Below are positions 7,529-15,783 of a stretch of DNA of 64,000 nucleotides, piece by piece (the stretch's first letter is position 1; every line of letters begins with the position of its first letter). Made by a program: the position numbers and the translations under genes. The DNA comes from Chersky-840 sp963810195 (lineage in GTDB: Bacteria > Actinomycetota > Acidimicrobiia > Acidimicrobiales > UBA8190): NCBI GenBank assembly GCA_963810195.1, contig CAWEMO010000001.1:806001-870000 (forward strand), read 5' to 3'. Under the pieces are notes generated by a model that was given only the letters and a program-made list of their open reading frames with translations, had not been told where the DNA came from and made no database searches.

Positions 7529-8008
7529 ATGACGATGACCGACCTTCCGCCCACCGCGATCCATCGGGGAGAGAAGGAGCTGCCCTTCGTCGACATCGGG
7601 GACGGGGCGACCCTCCAGCTGCTGCAGGTGGACCTGTCCAACGGGGTCTGGATCGTACGGAACCACTTCCCGCCCGACACCACCATCCAGACCCACAAGC
7701 ACACCGGGCACGTGCTCGCCTTCACCCAGACGGGCTCGTGGTTCTACCGGGAATATCCCGACGTGGTGAACACGACGGGTTCGTATCTCTACGAGCCGGC
7801 GGGCTCGATCCACACCTTGCACGTCCCCGCCACCAACGAAGGCGTCACCGACGTGTGGTTCGCGATCCACGGGGCGAACCTGAACCTGGGAGCCGACGGC
7901 AACGTCGAGCTCGTGATCGACGCCCACGCCATCCTGCCCTTCTATCTGGCTGCCTGCGCAGAGCAGCACGGGATGAGCGATCCCCCCGTCGTCGTCATCG
8001 GGGGCTGA
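7529..8008 (+). CDS. Cupin-domain dioxygenase-like protein (2,4'-dihydroxyacetophenone dioxygenase family)
   Basis: A 159-residue single-cupin protein. The metal motif is visible as IQTHKHTGHVLAF followed by GSWFY, with a later YEPAGSIHTLHVP supplying the second-motif histidine. This arrangement, and the length, fit proteins usually named after 2,4'-dihydroxyacetophenone dioxygenase, an iron enzyme cleaving an aryl ketone side chain; most members have no tested substrate, so the real reaction is unknown. The ATG at 7529 follows AAGGGG about eight bases upstream. It begins a tight three-gene operon: the dehydrogenase starts four bases after its stop. A small oxidative pathway for an unknown alcohol or ketone is plausible from this pairing. 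Confidence 0.75.
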   Translation: MTMTDLPPTAIHRGEKELPFVDIGDGATLQLLQVDLSNGVWIVRNHFPPDTTIQTHKHTGHVLAFTQTGSWFYREYPDVVNTTGSYLYEPAGSIHTLHVPATNEGVTDVWFAIHGANLNLGADGNVELVIDAHAILPFYLAACAEQHGMSDPPVVVIGG

Positions 8009-8012
8009 CCCC

Positions 8013-9026
8013 GTGCGGGCCGTCGTCCTCGCCGAGGACCGCCCCCGGCTCGAGCTCTCCGACATCCCGACGCCGGTGCCCGCACCCGGGGAGGTGCTGC
8101 TGCGGGTCACCGGCTGCGGGATCTGCGGCAGCGACCTCCACCTCGCCAGCCAGCTGGCCGCGACCGGCGCCGTGCTCGGTCACGAGATCGCCGGCGAGGT
8201 GCTGTCGGTGGGCGAGGAGGTCGACCCCGGTCGCTGGCGGACGGGCAAAGCCGTGGTGGTGCGCCCGTTCTCGGGGTGTGGCCGGTGTGCGTTCTGCGTG
8301 CGGGGGCGAGCCGACCACTGCGCGCAGTTCCAGCTCGTCGGTCTGGAGCGGCCGGGAGGGTTCGCCGAGTTCGTGACGGTGCGGGCCGAGGAGCTCTTCG
8401 AGCTCCCCGCTGCGGTGCGTGCCGACGAGCAACCCCTGGTCGAGCCCCTGGCCGTCGTACGCCACGCTCTGCGCCGGGGCGCGGTGACGCCGTCGGACCG
8501 GGTGGCCGTGCTGGGCGCGGGCCCCATCGGCCTGGCCGCGGTGACCTGGGCGGTGGCGATGGGGGTCGAGGCCGTGGTCGTGAGCGAGCCGTCGCCCTTG
8601 CGGCGCGATCTCGCCGCCCGCCTGGGGGCCAGCGCGACCCTCGACCCGGGCGAGGGACCGGTGGCGGCGGGCGTCTTCGAAGCGACGGGAGGAGGGCCGA
8701 CGGTGGTCCTCGAGTGCAGTGGCCGGCCCGGGCTCATCGAGCAGGCCCTGGAGATGACAGCGGTGGACGGACGCATCGTGGTCGTGGGGATCTGCCTCCA
8801 GGACGACACGTTCTTCCCGTTCTGGGGGCTCTCGAAGGAGCTCGACCTTCGCTTTTCGATCTACTACGGGCGCGAGGACTTCGTCGACACGATCGACGCC
8901 TTGCAAGGGCACCGGCTCGACGTCGTTCCCATGGTGACCGAGACGATCGGTCTCGATGCGCTCCCCGACCGCTTCGCCCGTCTCGAGCGTGATCCCGACG
9001 CCGGGAAGGTCGTCGTGCGGCCCTAG
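8013..9026 (+). CDS. Zinc-dependent medium-chain alcohol dehydrogenase
   Basis: A 337-residue MDR-superfamily enzyme that oxidises an alcohol or polyol with NAD(P). The catalytic zinc site is seen in GCGICGSDLHLA and LGHEIAGEV; the structural zinc lobe has the four cysteines of GCGRCAFCVRGRADHC. The Rossmann motif is VAVLGAGPIGLAAV (about residues 163-176). After the cofactor domain the acidic position is in VVVSEPSPLRR, favouring NAD. Substrate cannot be read from sequence; threonine or sorbitol dehydrogenase-like enzymes are relatives. The GTG start is four bases after the cupin stop, and the next gene begins five bases after its own stop, so all three are likely one transcript. Confidence 0.9.
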   Translation: MRAVVLAEDRPRLELSDIPTPVPAPGEVLLRVTGCGICGSDLHLASQLAATGAVLGHEIAGEVLSVGEEVDPGRWRTGKAVVVRPFSGCGRCAFCVRGRADHCAQFQLVGLERPGGFAEFVTVRAEELFELPAAVRADEQPLVEPLAVVRHALRRGAVTPSDRVAVLGAGPIGLAAVTWAVAMGVEAVVVSEPSPLRRDLAARLGASATLDPGEGPVAAGVFEATGGGPTVVLECSGRPGLIEQALEMTAVDGRIVVVGICLQDDTFFPFWGLSKELDLRFSIYYGREDFVDTIDALQGHRLDVVPMVTETIGLDALPDRFARLERDPDAGKVVVRP

Positions 9027-9031
9027 CGAGA

Positions 9032-9562
9032 GTGCCCTCGACGGTTCGTGGCCGGGTACTGGCCACCGGTGTGGTCCTGGTCGCCGTGTTGGCGGCGGCG
9101 ACGGCGCGGTTGTTCATCTGGTCGCCCATCGACGCCCCGACCCGGGTCGACGCCGTCGTGGCCCTGGGCGGGGATCCCGGCCAACGCCGTGCGCTCGAGG
9201 CGATCAAGCTGGTGGAGTCGGGCTATGCACCCGTCGCCGTGATCTCGCTCGGGGGGAACCCCCCGGTGCCCTGCCCGCGCCACCGCGCGCAGGTCCGGGT
9301 GCTGTGTTTCCGAGCGGACCCCTTGGACACCAGGGGCGAGGCCCAGTACGTGGCGGCGCTCGCCCGCCGGCACGATTGGGACCAGCTCATCGTGGTCTCC
9401 GAGCGCAGCCAGGCGACACGCGCCCGGCTGCTGTTCGAGCGCTGCACCTCCGCGCATCTCCACATGGTCCCGGTCAGCGACCCGGTGTCGCACCTGCCCT
9501 ACGACGTGGTCTACGAATGGGGGGCCCTCTTGAAAGCCCTGGTGCTCGAGCGATCCTGCTGA
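9032..9562 (+). CDS. YdcF/DUF218-like membrane-anchored protein
   Basis: A 176-residue protein with one N-terminal hydrophobic helix (about residues 8-30) and a DUF218 (SanA/ElyC/YdcF) domain. Supporting segments are VDAVVALGGDPGQRRALEAIKLVESG, the DTRGEAQYVAALA region in the middle, and a LIVVSERSQATRARLLFERC stretch, which match the family's conserved order. Members act in envelope metabolism (for example undecaprenyl-carrier related steps for ElyC) or bind S-adenosylmethionine (YdcF); nothing here selects between these. The GTG start is five bases after the dehydrogenase stop. It is the last gene before the 15-bp tandem repeat array. Confidence 0.82.
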   Translation: MPSTVRGRVLATGVVLVAVLAAATARLFIWSPIDAPTRVDAVVALGGDPGQRRALEAIKLVESGYAPVAVISLGGNPPVPCPRHRAQVRVLCFRADPLDTRGEAQYVAALARRHDWDQLIVVSERSQATRARLLFERCTSAHLHMVPVSDPVSHLPYDVVYEWGALLKALVLERSC

Positions 9563-9590
9563 GGCTCGTCGCGGGACAGGGGTGCCCAAG

Positions 9591-9809
9591 CCCGTTAACC
9601 CCGAGCCCGTTAACCCCGAGCCCGTTAACCCCGAGCCCGTTAACCCCGAGCCCGTTAACCCCGAGCCCGTTAACCCCGAGCCCGTTAACCCCGAGCCCGT
9701 TAACCCCGAGCCCGTTAACCCCGAGCCCGTTAACCCCGAGCCCGTTAACCCCGAGCCCGTTAACCCCGAGCCCGTTAACCCCGAGCCCGTTAACCCCGAG
9801 CCCGTTAAC
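9591..9809. repeat. Fifteen-copy 15-bp direct repeat array
   Basis: The unit CCCGTTAACCCCGAG is repeated without a mismatch from 9591; fourteen full units and a final partial unit end at 9809. Each unit carries the palindrome GTTAAC. One frame on each strand meets TAA in every unit; the other frames stay open and give PVNPE-, PLTPS-, LGVNG- or SGLTG-type translations that I do not think are expressed. The array lies between the YdcF-like gene and the ATP-grasp gene, ending about 100 bases before the latter. Confidence 0.97.
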
Positions 9810-9909
9810 AGAGCCGTCATCGTGAGGACCCATCCCGTTCACCCTGGGTCCGTACTCTGGCCGGGTAGGTCCACCAGGCGCGACGCGACGAGAAGGTCGG
9901 AAGGTCCAG

Positions 9910-11475
9910 ATGTTGTCGTCCTACCAACCGGGGCCGGGCTTCGACGAACTGGTCGAGCCCGACGGCCAGCCCCGGCCCACGGCGCGGGGGCTCTGGCGTC
10001 ATCTGACGGAGCTGGGCCTCGAGGCTCTCGTCGAACGCCAATCTGCCGCCGACCGGGAGATCCGAAGCATCGGGGTCACGTTCCAGACCTATGAGGACGA
10101 CGCGGTCCTCGACCGTCCGTGGCCCTTCGACGTCATTCCCCGTGTCCTGGCCGCCTCGGAATGGAGCCGTGTGCGGGAAGGCCTCATCCAGCGACTTCGG
10201 GCCCTCAACTGCTTCATCGACGACGTCTACCACGACCAGCGAGCCGTGCGCGCCGGGGTGGTGCCCGCCGACCTGGTCACGGGTTCGCCCAACTTCCGCC
10301 CCGAGTGCATGGGCGTCGACCCGCCGGGCGGCGTCTGGGCCCAGATCTGCGGCAGCGACCTCGTGCGCGGCGAGGATGGAACGTTCTACGTCCTCGAGGA
10401 CAACCTTCGGGTCCCCTCCGGAGTGTCGTACGTGCTGGAGAACCGGATGGTGGCCAAGCGCGTCTTCCCGGAGATGTTCCGTTCCTACAGCATCGAGCCC
10501 GTCGACTCCTACATCGGCCGGCTGAACGTCCTCCTGTCGTCCTTGTCGCCCGGGTCCGGCGAACCCACGATGGCCGTCTTGACGCCGGGTGTGCACAATT
10601 CCGCCTACTTCGAGCATGCCTTCCTCGCCCAACAACTCGGTATCGAGTTGGTCGAAGGCAGCGACCTGGTCGTCTTGGAGGACGACACCGTCTACATGCG
10701 CACGGTCGGTGGCCTCGAGCGGGTCGACGTCCTCTACCGCCGGATCGACGAGCTGTTCCTCGATCCCGAGGTGTTCCGGCGCGATTCGTACATCGGGGTG
10801 CCAGGGCTCATGCGCGCCTGGCGCAAGGGCAATGTGGCAATCGTGAGCGCACCCGGAGCCGGGATCGCCGACGACAAAGCGGTGTACGCCTTCGTGCCCG
10901 AGATCATCCGCTACTTCCTGGGAGAGGAGCCTGTTCTCCCCAACGTGCCCACGTGGCGCTGCGGCGACCCCGAAGACTGTCAGTTCGTGCTGGGGCATCT
11001 CGATGCCCTGGTCGTCAAGCCCGCCAACGAGTCGGGCGGCTACGGGGTCGTCATCGGCCCCACCGCCGGTGCGGACGCGCTGGCCGTCGTGGCGCGGCGC
11101 ATCGAGCAGTACCCGCCCAATTGGGTGGCCCAACCCGTCCTGTCGCTCTCGACCATGCCGACCCTGTGTGACGGTGAGGTCGTGCCCCGTCATGTGGACC
11201 TGCGGCCGTTCGCCCTGCTGGGCCCCGAAGGGGCCTACGTCACCTCGGGTGGGCTCACCCGGGTGGCGCGCAGGGCCGGCTCGCTCATCGTGAACTCCTC
11301 GCAGGGCGGCGGCAGCAAGGACACCTGGGTCGTCGACGCCACGCTGTCGGACCTCGACGATGCCGATGTGGTGCCGGCCCACGACACCCGGCGGCCGCCC
11401 CACGTGGCGGGCCCGGCCGCGACCCACCGGGCCGAACAGGGGCATCGAATCCACGCACGGGAGCTGGCCCAATAG
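9910..11475 (+). CDS. Circularly permuted type 2 ATP-grasp protein
   Basis: A 521-residue amidoligase-type enzyme (formerly DUF404/DUF407). It starts with the family's YxPGPGFDELVEPDGQPRP segment and carries RLRALNCFIDDVYHDQ, a YVLEDNLRVPSG ATP-grasp element, ENRMVAKRVFPE, the acidic LVVLEDDTVYMRTVGG region, VDVLYRRIDELFLDP, and VVKPANESGGYGV, a typical nucleotide-binding lysine loop in permuted position. The family is known to occur with alpha-E and transglutaminase genes in operons predicted to make or modify small peptides through ATP-dependent amide bonds; the product is not known. The ATG at 9910 is preceded by GGAAGG. The alpha-E/transglutaminase fusion follows 47 bp downstream. Confidence 0.93.
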   Translation: MLSSYQPGPGFDELVEPDGQPRPTARGLWRHLTELGLEALVERQSAADREIRSIGVTFQTYEDDAVLDRPWPFDVIPRVLAASEWSRVREGLIQRLRALNCFIDDVYHDQRAVRAGVVPADLVTGSPNFRPECMGVDPPGGVWAQICGSDLVRGEDGTFYVLEDNLRVPSGVSYVLENRMVAKRVFPEMFRSYSIEPVDSYIGRLNVLLSSLSPGSGEPTMAVLTPGVHNSAYFEHAFLAQQLGIELVEGSDLVVLEDDTVYMRTVGGLERVDVLYRRIDELFLDPEVFRRDSYIGVPGLMRAWRKGNVAIVSAPGAGIADDKAVYAFVPEIIRYFLGEEPVLPNVPTWRCGDPEDCQFVLGHLDALVVKPANESGGYGVVIGPTAGADALAVVARRIEQYPPNWVAQPVLSLSTMPTLCDGEVVPRHVDLRPFALLGPEGAYVTSGGLTRVARRAGSLIVNSSQGGGSKDTWVVDATLSDLDDADVVPAHDTRRPPHVAGPAATHRAEQGHRIHARELAQ

Positions 11476-11522
11476 CACGCGGCCCAGAACAACTCCCCCA
11501 GCCGGACGCGAAGGAGCAAGTG

Positions 11523-13523
11523 ATGTTGTTGGCACGGATGGCCGAGGCCGTCTACTGGGCCGGTCGCTACCTCGAACGCGCCGAGGACACGGCCAGGATC
11601 GTCCAGGTCCACGGCGAGACCCACATCGACCTGCCCGTCGGGGAGGACGTGGGGTGGATCCCGCTCGTCGAGATCGCCGGGACGAGGTCCGAGTACCAGG
11701 AGCACATCAGCCGGGCGGGCCCGAGGACCCCGACGGTCGAGTCCAAGGGATCGGTCGAGGCGCGGGTCGTCACCTTCGTCCTGACGGACCGTGACAACCC
11801 GTCGTCGGTCCTGGCATCGATCGCGGCTGCCCGTGACAACCTGCGACGCGCCCGCCCTGTGGTCCCGCGCGAGGTGTGGGAGCTGTGCAATGAGCTGTGG
11901 CTGACGGTGAATTCGGACTCGAGCGTCATCGTCGCGCGCGACAGGCGCGTCCTGTGGCTCGAGCGCGTGATCGACGAGGTCCAGCGCATCAACGGGGTGA
12001 TGCAGGGCACCATGCGACGCGACGAGGCGCTCGCCTTCTTCCAGATGGGCCAGTATCTCGAACGAGCCGAGATGACGTGCCGGGTCCTCTCCGTCCGGGC
12101 CGACAGCGCCGTGCCCGAGCCGGGTCGCGACGTCTACGACGAAGTGCGCCAGATGGCACTGCTGCGGTCTCTTGCCTCGTACCAGCCCTTTCGGCGGGCC
12201 ATGCCCGCACAACCCGACGCCGCGTCCACGCTGAGGTTCCTGCTCCAAGACGAAGCGTTCCCCCGCGCTGTGTGCGCATGCATCGGGGAGCTACGCGACC
12301 TCGTGAAGGCCCTGCCCCACAACGAGCCGATCCTCACCGCATGCACCGACACCGTGGTCCTCGTGGCCGACGCGCCGCTGGCGCAACCGACTCCCGCCGG
12401 CCTCCGGGCGTTTCTGGCCGAACTGCTCCCGGCCATCGGCAACCTCAACGAGCACATCGAGGCGTCGTTCTTCTCGCTGGTGGGCCCAGGATCAGCCATG
12501 GTGGTGGACCGTTCCACCCGCCTCGGGCCGGCGTTCGCACCGGCCCGCACGCTCCGGTCCCCCGGTGATCGGACAGTGCCCGGCAGAATCGGAGGAGTGG
12601 TCGAGGAGAGGGTCTACCGGGTTACCCACGTGACGACGTACGACTACGAGGCACCGGTCGACCAGTCGTACAACGAGGCGCACCTCCGACCTCGCGACAC
12701 GGAGTTCCAGCGGTGCAGCTCCTACGACCTCGAGGTCGATCCACCCCCTCGGACCTGGTTCGAGTCCGTGGACACGTTCGGGAACGCGGTGGCGACGTTC
12801 GTGGTGCAAGGCGGGTTCACCCACATGTCCGTGACGGCGACGAGTGACGTGATCGTCACGCCCACGGCTCCGCCGCCCGCGGGGCCGCCGTGGGAGTCGG
12901 TCCGGACCCTGTTGGAGATCGACCGGCAGTCCGCGGCCCGCGACGCCCGCCGGTGCCGTGCGCCCTCGCGTCTGGTCCCGACCGCGAACTCCCTGGCGGC
13001 GTACGCCCAGGTGTCGTTCCGCCCGGGCCGGCCCCTCGTGGAGTCCGTCATCGACCTGTCGGGCCGGATCCATGCCGAGTTCGTGTACGAGCCCGGGTTC
13101 ACCTCCATCTCCACCCCGCTGCTCGAGGTGTTCGAAGAGCGACGGGGCGTGTGCCAGGACTTCGCCCACCTGATGATCGGGTGCATCCGGTCGCTGGGGC
13201 TGGCGGCCCGGTATGTGAGCGGGTACATCGAGACGGTCCCGCCACCGGGTCAGGAGCGTCTGGTCGGCGCCGACGCGTCGCACGCCTGGGCGTCGGTGTA
13301 CCTGCCGGGCTGGGGTTGGGTGGACGTCGACCCCACCAACGACCAGTTCGTGGCCGAGTCGTACGTCACCACGGCATGGGGACGCGATTACTGGGACGTG
13401 TCGCCTCTGCGGGGCTCTGTCGAAGGCGGAGGGGGATCGCACCGGCTCGACGTGGCCGTGGACGTGGTCCGGTTGCGCGAGTCGACGGCCGGCGCGTCAG
13501 GAAGTGCTTCTCACCGTGCTTAG
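11523..13523 (+). CDS. Alpha-E domain / transglutaminase-like protease fusion
   Basis: Two proteins that are usually separate are fused in 666 residues. Residues about 1-330 are the helical alpha-E domain (formerly DUF403), starting LARMAEAVYWAGRYLERAED, with a second FFQMGQYLERAEMT repeat. Residues about 360-640 are a bacterial transglutaminase-like protein: N-terminal YRVTHVTTYDYEAPV beta domain, then the catalytic triad as Cys in RRGVCQDFAHL, His in ADASHAWASVY and Asp in WVDVDPTND. With the ATP-grasp gene this forms the known three-part amide-ligase locus, in which the transglutaminase-like unit is thought to be a peptidase. The start chosen is ATG 11523, six bases after AAGGAG; a GTG at 11520 is closer than usual. 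Confidence 0.93.
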   Translation: MLLARMAEAVYWAGRYLERAEDTARIVQVHGETHIDLPVGEDVGWIPLVEIAGTRSEYQEHISRAGPRTPTVESKGSVEARVVTFVLTDRDNPSSVLASIAAARDNLRRARPVVPREVWELCNELWLTVNSDSSVIVARDRRVLWLERVIDEVQRINGVMQGTMRRDEALAFFQMGQYLERAEMTCRVLSVRADSAVPEPGRDVYDEVRQMALLRSLASYQPFRRAMPAQPDAASTLRFLLQDEAFPRAVCACIGELRDLVKALPHNEPILTACTDTVVLVADAPLAQPTPAGLRAFLAELLPAIGNLNEHIEASFFSLVGPGSAMVVDRSTRLGPAFAPARTLRSPGDRTVPGRIGGVVEERVYRVTHVTTYDYEAPVDQSYNEAHLRPRDTEFQRCSSYDLEVDPPPRTWFESVDTFGNAVATFVVQGGFTHMSVTATSDVIVTPTAPPPAGPPWESVRTLLEIDRQSAARDARRCRAPSRLVPTANSLAAYAQVSFRPGRPLVESVIDLSGRIHAEFVYEPGFTSISTPLLEVFEERRGVCQDFAHLMIGCIRSLGLAARYVSGYIETVPPPGQERLVGADASHAWASVYLPGWGWVDVDPTNDQFVAESYVTTAWGRDYWDVSPLRGSVEGGGGSHRLDVAVDVVRLRESTAGASGSASHRA

Positions 13524-13554
13524 GATCCTCGCCACCACCTAGGGTCCCGGCCTT

Positions 13555-13601
13555 CACCAGGCCCATGCGTCACCAGGCCCATGCGTCACCAGGCCCATGC
13601 G
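13555..13601. repeat. Three-copy 16-bp direct repeat
   Basis: CACCAGGCCCATGCGT occurs three times head to tail, the last copy differing in its final base, between the transglutaminase fusion and the acyltransferase gene. It is just upstream of a TAGAGT box that could be the acyltransferase promoter. Function unknown. Confidence 0.9.
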
Positions 13602-13651
13602 CACCGCAGGTAGAGTCGATCGCCTGATCGAGCGCCGACCAAGGGGGGTGG

Positions 13652-15763
13652 GTGGCTTTCGTCCGAGATGAGTCTCCGGATGGAGGGCCGGCGCCCACCC
13701 GTCTTCTTGCATCCGGGGACGAATCCGGTACCGCACCCGGGGACCGGAAATTCCGGCCCGATGTGCAGGGGCTCAGGGCCGTGGCGGTCGTGCTCGTGGT
13801 CCTCTACCACGCGGGCGGCTCGGTTTTCAGAGGTGGATACGTCGGCGTCGACGTCTTCTTCGTCATCTCCGGATTCGTCATCACCGGAGTGTTGCTGCGC
13901 GAACGGGCGTCGTCGGGCCGGACGTCGATTCTCGCCTTCTACGGCAGGCGGTGCCGGCGGATCATCCCCGCCGCCACCTTGGTCATCATCGTCACGATCG
14001 CCCTGTCGTACGTGTTCCTCGGCTTTCTGTCCGGAGACCGCACCGCGCTCGACGGCCGGTGGGCAGCGGCGTTCCTCGCCAACTTCCACTTCGCCTCGCA
14101 GGGAACCAACTACCTCGCCTCCCAGCAGCCCCCCTCGCCGCTGCAGAACTACTGGTCCCTGTCGGTAGAGGAACAGTTCTACCTCGTCTACCCCACGTTG
14201 TTCCTCCTGCTGGCGGCGGCCCGGGTCCGCATCTCCCTGCGGGCGCGCCTCGCCGTCGGCCTGGGGTCGATCATCATCGCCTCGTTCACGTGGTCGGTGC
14301 TGCAGACGGCATCGAACCCGACCGTGGCGTACTTCTCCCCGTGGACCCGGGCGTGGGAGCTGGCTCTGGGAGGCCTCGTCGCCGTCGGCACGACGTGGCT
14401 GTTGCGGGTACCCGCCCGCGTGGCGGCCGCCAGCACGTGGCTCGGTCTCGGGGCGATCCTGGTGGCGGCGCTCGCCTTCGACAGTCGAACCGCATATCCG
14501 GGCTCGTTGGTCGCCATCCCTGTCGTCGGCGCCGCCCTCGTCATCGCCGGCGGGGTCGCCGCGCCGAGTCGAGGGGCCGAGCTCCTCCTCGGAACCGCTC
14601 CCTTCGGCTGGATGGGCAAGCTGTCCTACTCGCTGTACCTGTGGCACTGGCCGATCCTGATCGTCGCGGCCGAGTCACAGGGAAAGACCAGCCTGCCCCT
14701 CCCCCAGAGCCTCGGGTTGGTGGGGATCGCGCTCGTGGCATCGGCCGTCACCTACCGGCTGGTGGAGGATCCCGTCCGCCATGCCAGGTTCGCCACCCGT
14801 CGACGCTGGGCGAGCATCGCGCTCGGGGTCGGGTTGGTATCGCTCACGCTCGTCGTGTCGACGGTGTGGCTGCACGACGAGGCGACACCCACGTCCCCTT
14901 CCTCGTCGCAGGCCGGGATCGTTCCCGCTGCGGACCAGCAGGTGGCGAGGCTGGTCGAAGCCTCCACCCGCATTCAGCGACTGCCCGCCGACCTCACCCC
15001 CTCGTTGCAGACGGTCGGTCAGGACCGTGGCTGGCCTCCCGGGCTCTGTACGCCTGCGACCGGCCAAGTGAAGGTGCCGAGCTGCACCTTCGGCGACAAG
15101 CGCGGAGCCCACACCATGGTTCTCTTCGGTGACTCCCACGCCCTGATGTGGTTCCAGGCGATGGACGACATCGCCACGAAGGCGCATTGGCGTCTCGTCA
15201 TCCTCGGAAAGGGTTACTGCATGGCCAACACCTACCCACCCGGATCGTCCCAGGCGGGGTTCCCGTTCGCGGTATGCCGTCGGTGGCAGCGATTGGCCGT
15301 GCAGAGGATCAGAACGCTCGACCCCGACCTCGTCGTCGTCACACAGGAGGTCCAGTCCATGCCGGGCGGCGCGTCGTACACAGAAGCACAGTGGAAGCAG
15401 GGAATGGAGCGGACCCTCGAGCGGATCGAAGGCCCGCACACCAAATTGGTCGTCCTCGGGAACATGCCGGCGCTCGACGAAAGCCCTGCCGATTGTCTCG
15501 CCGAGAATCCCGACCAGGTACAGAAGTGTTCGGGGGTTCCGCTCTCCCGGGATGAGCCCTACAACCAAGCCGAACGGCAAGCCGTCACCGCCGTGGGCGG
15601 GCGCTACATCGACGTGACGCCCTGGTTCTGCGCCCGCAAGTGCAGTGCCGTCATCGGGCGGTATCAGCCGTACCTCAACCAGCTCCACGTCACGGCCGTG
15701 TACTCGGTCTTCCTGGAGCAAGTGCTGGCCGAGAAGCTCGAGCTCTCGGCGGTTGCACGTTGA
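13652..15763 (+). CDS. OafA-type membrane acyltransferase with C-terminal SGNH domain
   Basis: A 703-residue inner-membrane enzyme that acetylates an extracytoplasmic glycan. Residues about 35-400 form the acyltransferase-3 domain with ten or so membrane helices; it starts FRPDVQGLRAVAVVLVVLYHAG with the conserved His, and has GVDVFFVISGFVIT, NYWSLSVEEQFYL and LYLWHWP. Residues about 450-700 are an SGNH hydrolase-like domain: VLFGDSHALMW carries the nucleophile serine, but the last block reads YLNQLHVT, with Asn where the catalytic Asp of DxxH normally stands. The substrate could be cell-wall polysaccharide or peptidoglycan. The GTG at 13652 follows a GGGGGG ribosome binding site. Confidence 0.93.
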   Translation: MAFVRDESPDGGPAPTRLLASGDESGTAPGDRKFRPDVQGLRAVAVVLVVLYHAGGSVFRGGYVGVDVFFVISGFVITGVLLRERASSGRTSILAFYGRRCRRIIPAATLVIIVTIALSYVFLGFLSGDRTALDGRWAAAFLANFHFASQGTNYLASQQPPSPLQNYWSLSVEEQFYLVYPTLFLLLAAARVRISLRARLAVGLGSIIIASFTWSVLQTASNPTVAYFSPWTRAWELALGGLVAVGTTWLLRVPARVAAASTWLGLGAILVAALAFDSRTAYPGSLVAIPVVGAALVIAGGVAAPSRGAELLLGTAPFGWMGKLSYSLYLWHWPILIVAAESQGKTSLPLPQSLGLVGIALVASAVTYRLVEDPVRHARFATRRRWASIALGVGLVSLTLVVSTVWLHDEATPTSPSSSQAGIVPAADQQVARLVEASTRIQRLPADLTPSLQTVGQDRGWPPGLCTPATGQVKVPSCTFGDKRGAHTMVLFGDSHALMWFQAMDDIATKAHWRLVILGKGYCMANTYPPGSSQAGFPFAVCRRWQRLAVQRIRTLDPDLVVVTQEVQSMPGGASYTEAQWKQGMERTLERIEGPHTKLVVLGNMPALDESPADCLAENPDQVQKCSGVPLSRDEPYNQAERQAVTAVGGRYIDVTPWFCARKCSAVIGRYQPYLNQLHVTAVYSVFLEQVLAEKLELSAVAR

Positions 15764-15783
15764 CCGTCGCAGTGCGTCGGGGC

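Noticed and set aside
9591..9809. CRISPR array
   Set aside because: Units are contiguous with no spacers and no cas genes are nearby.
9582..10094. Long open frame giving PVNPE repeats (and minus-strand VNGLG repeats)
   Set aside because: It is the translation of the 15-bp array, runs into the ATP-grasp gene in a wrong frame, and has no ribosome binding site.
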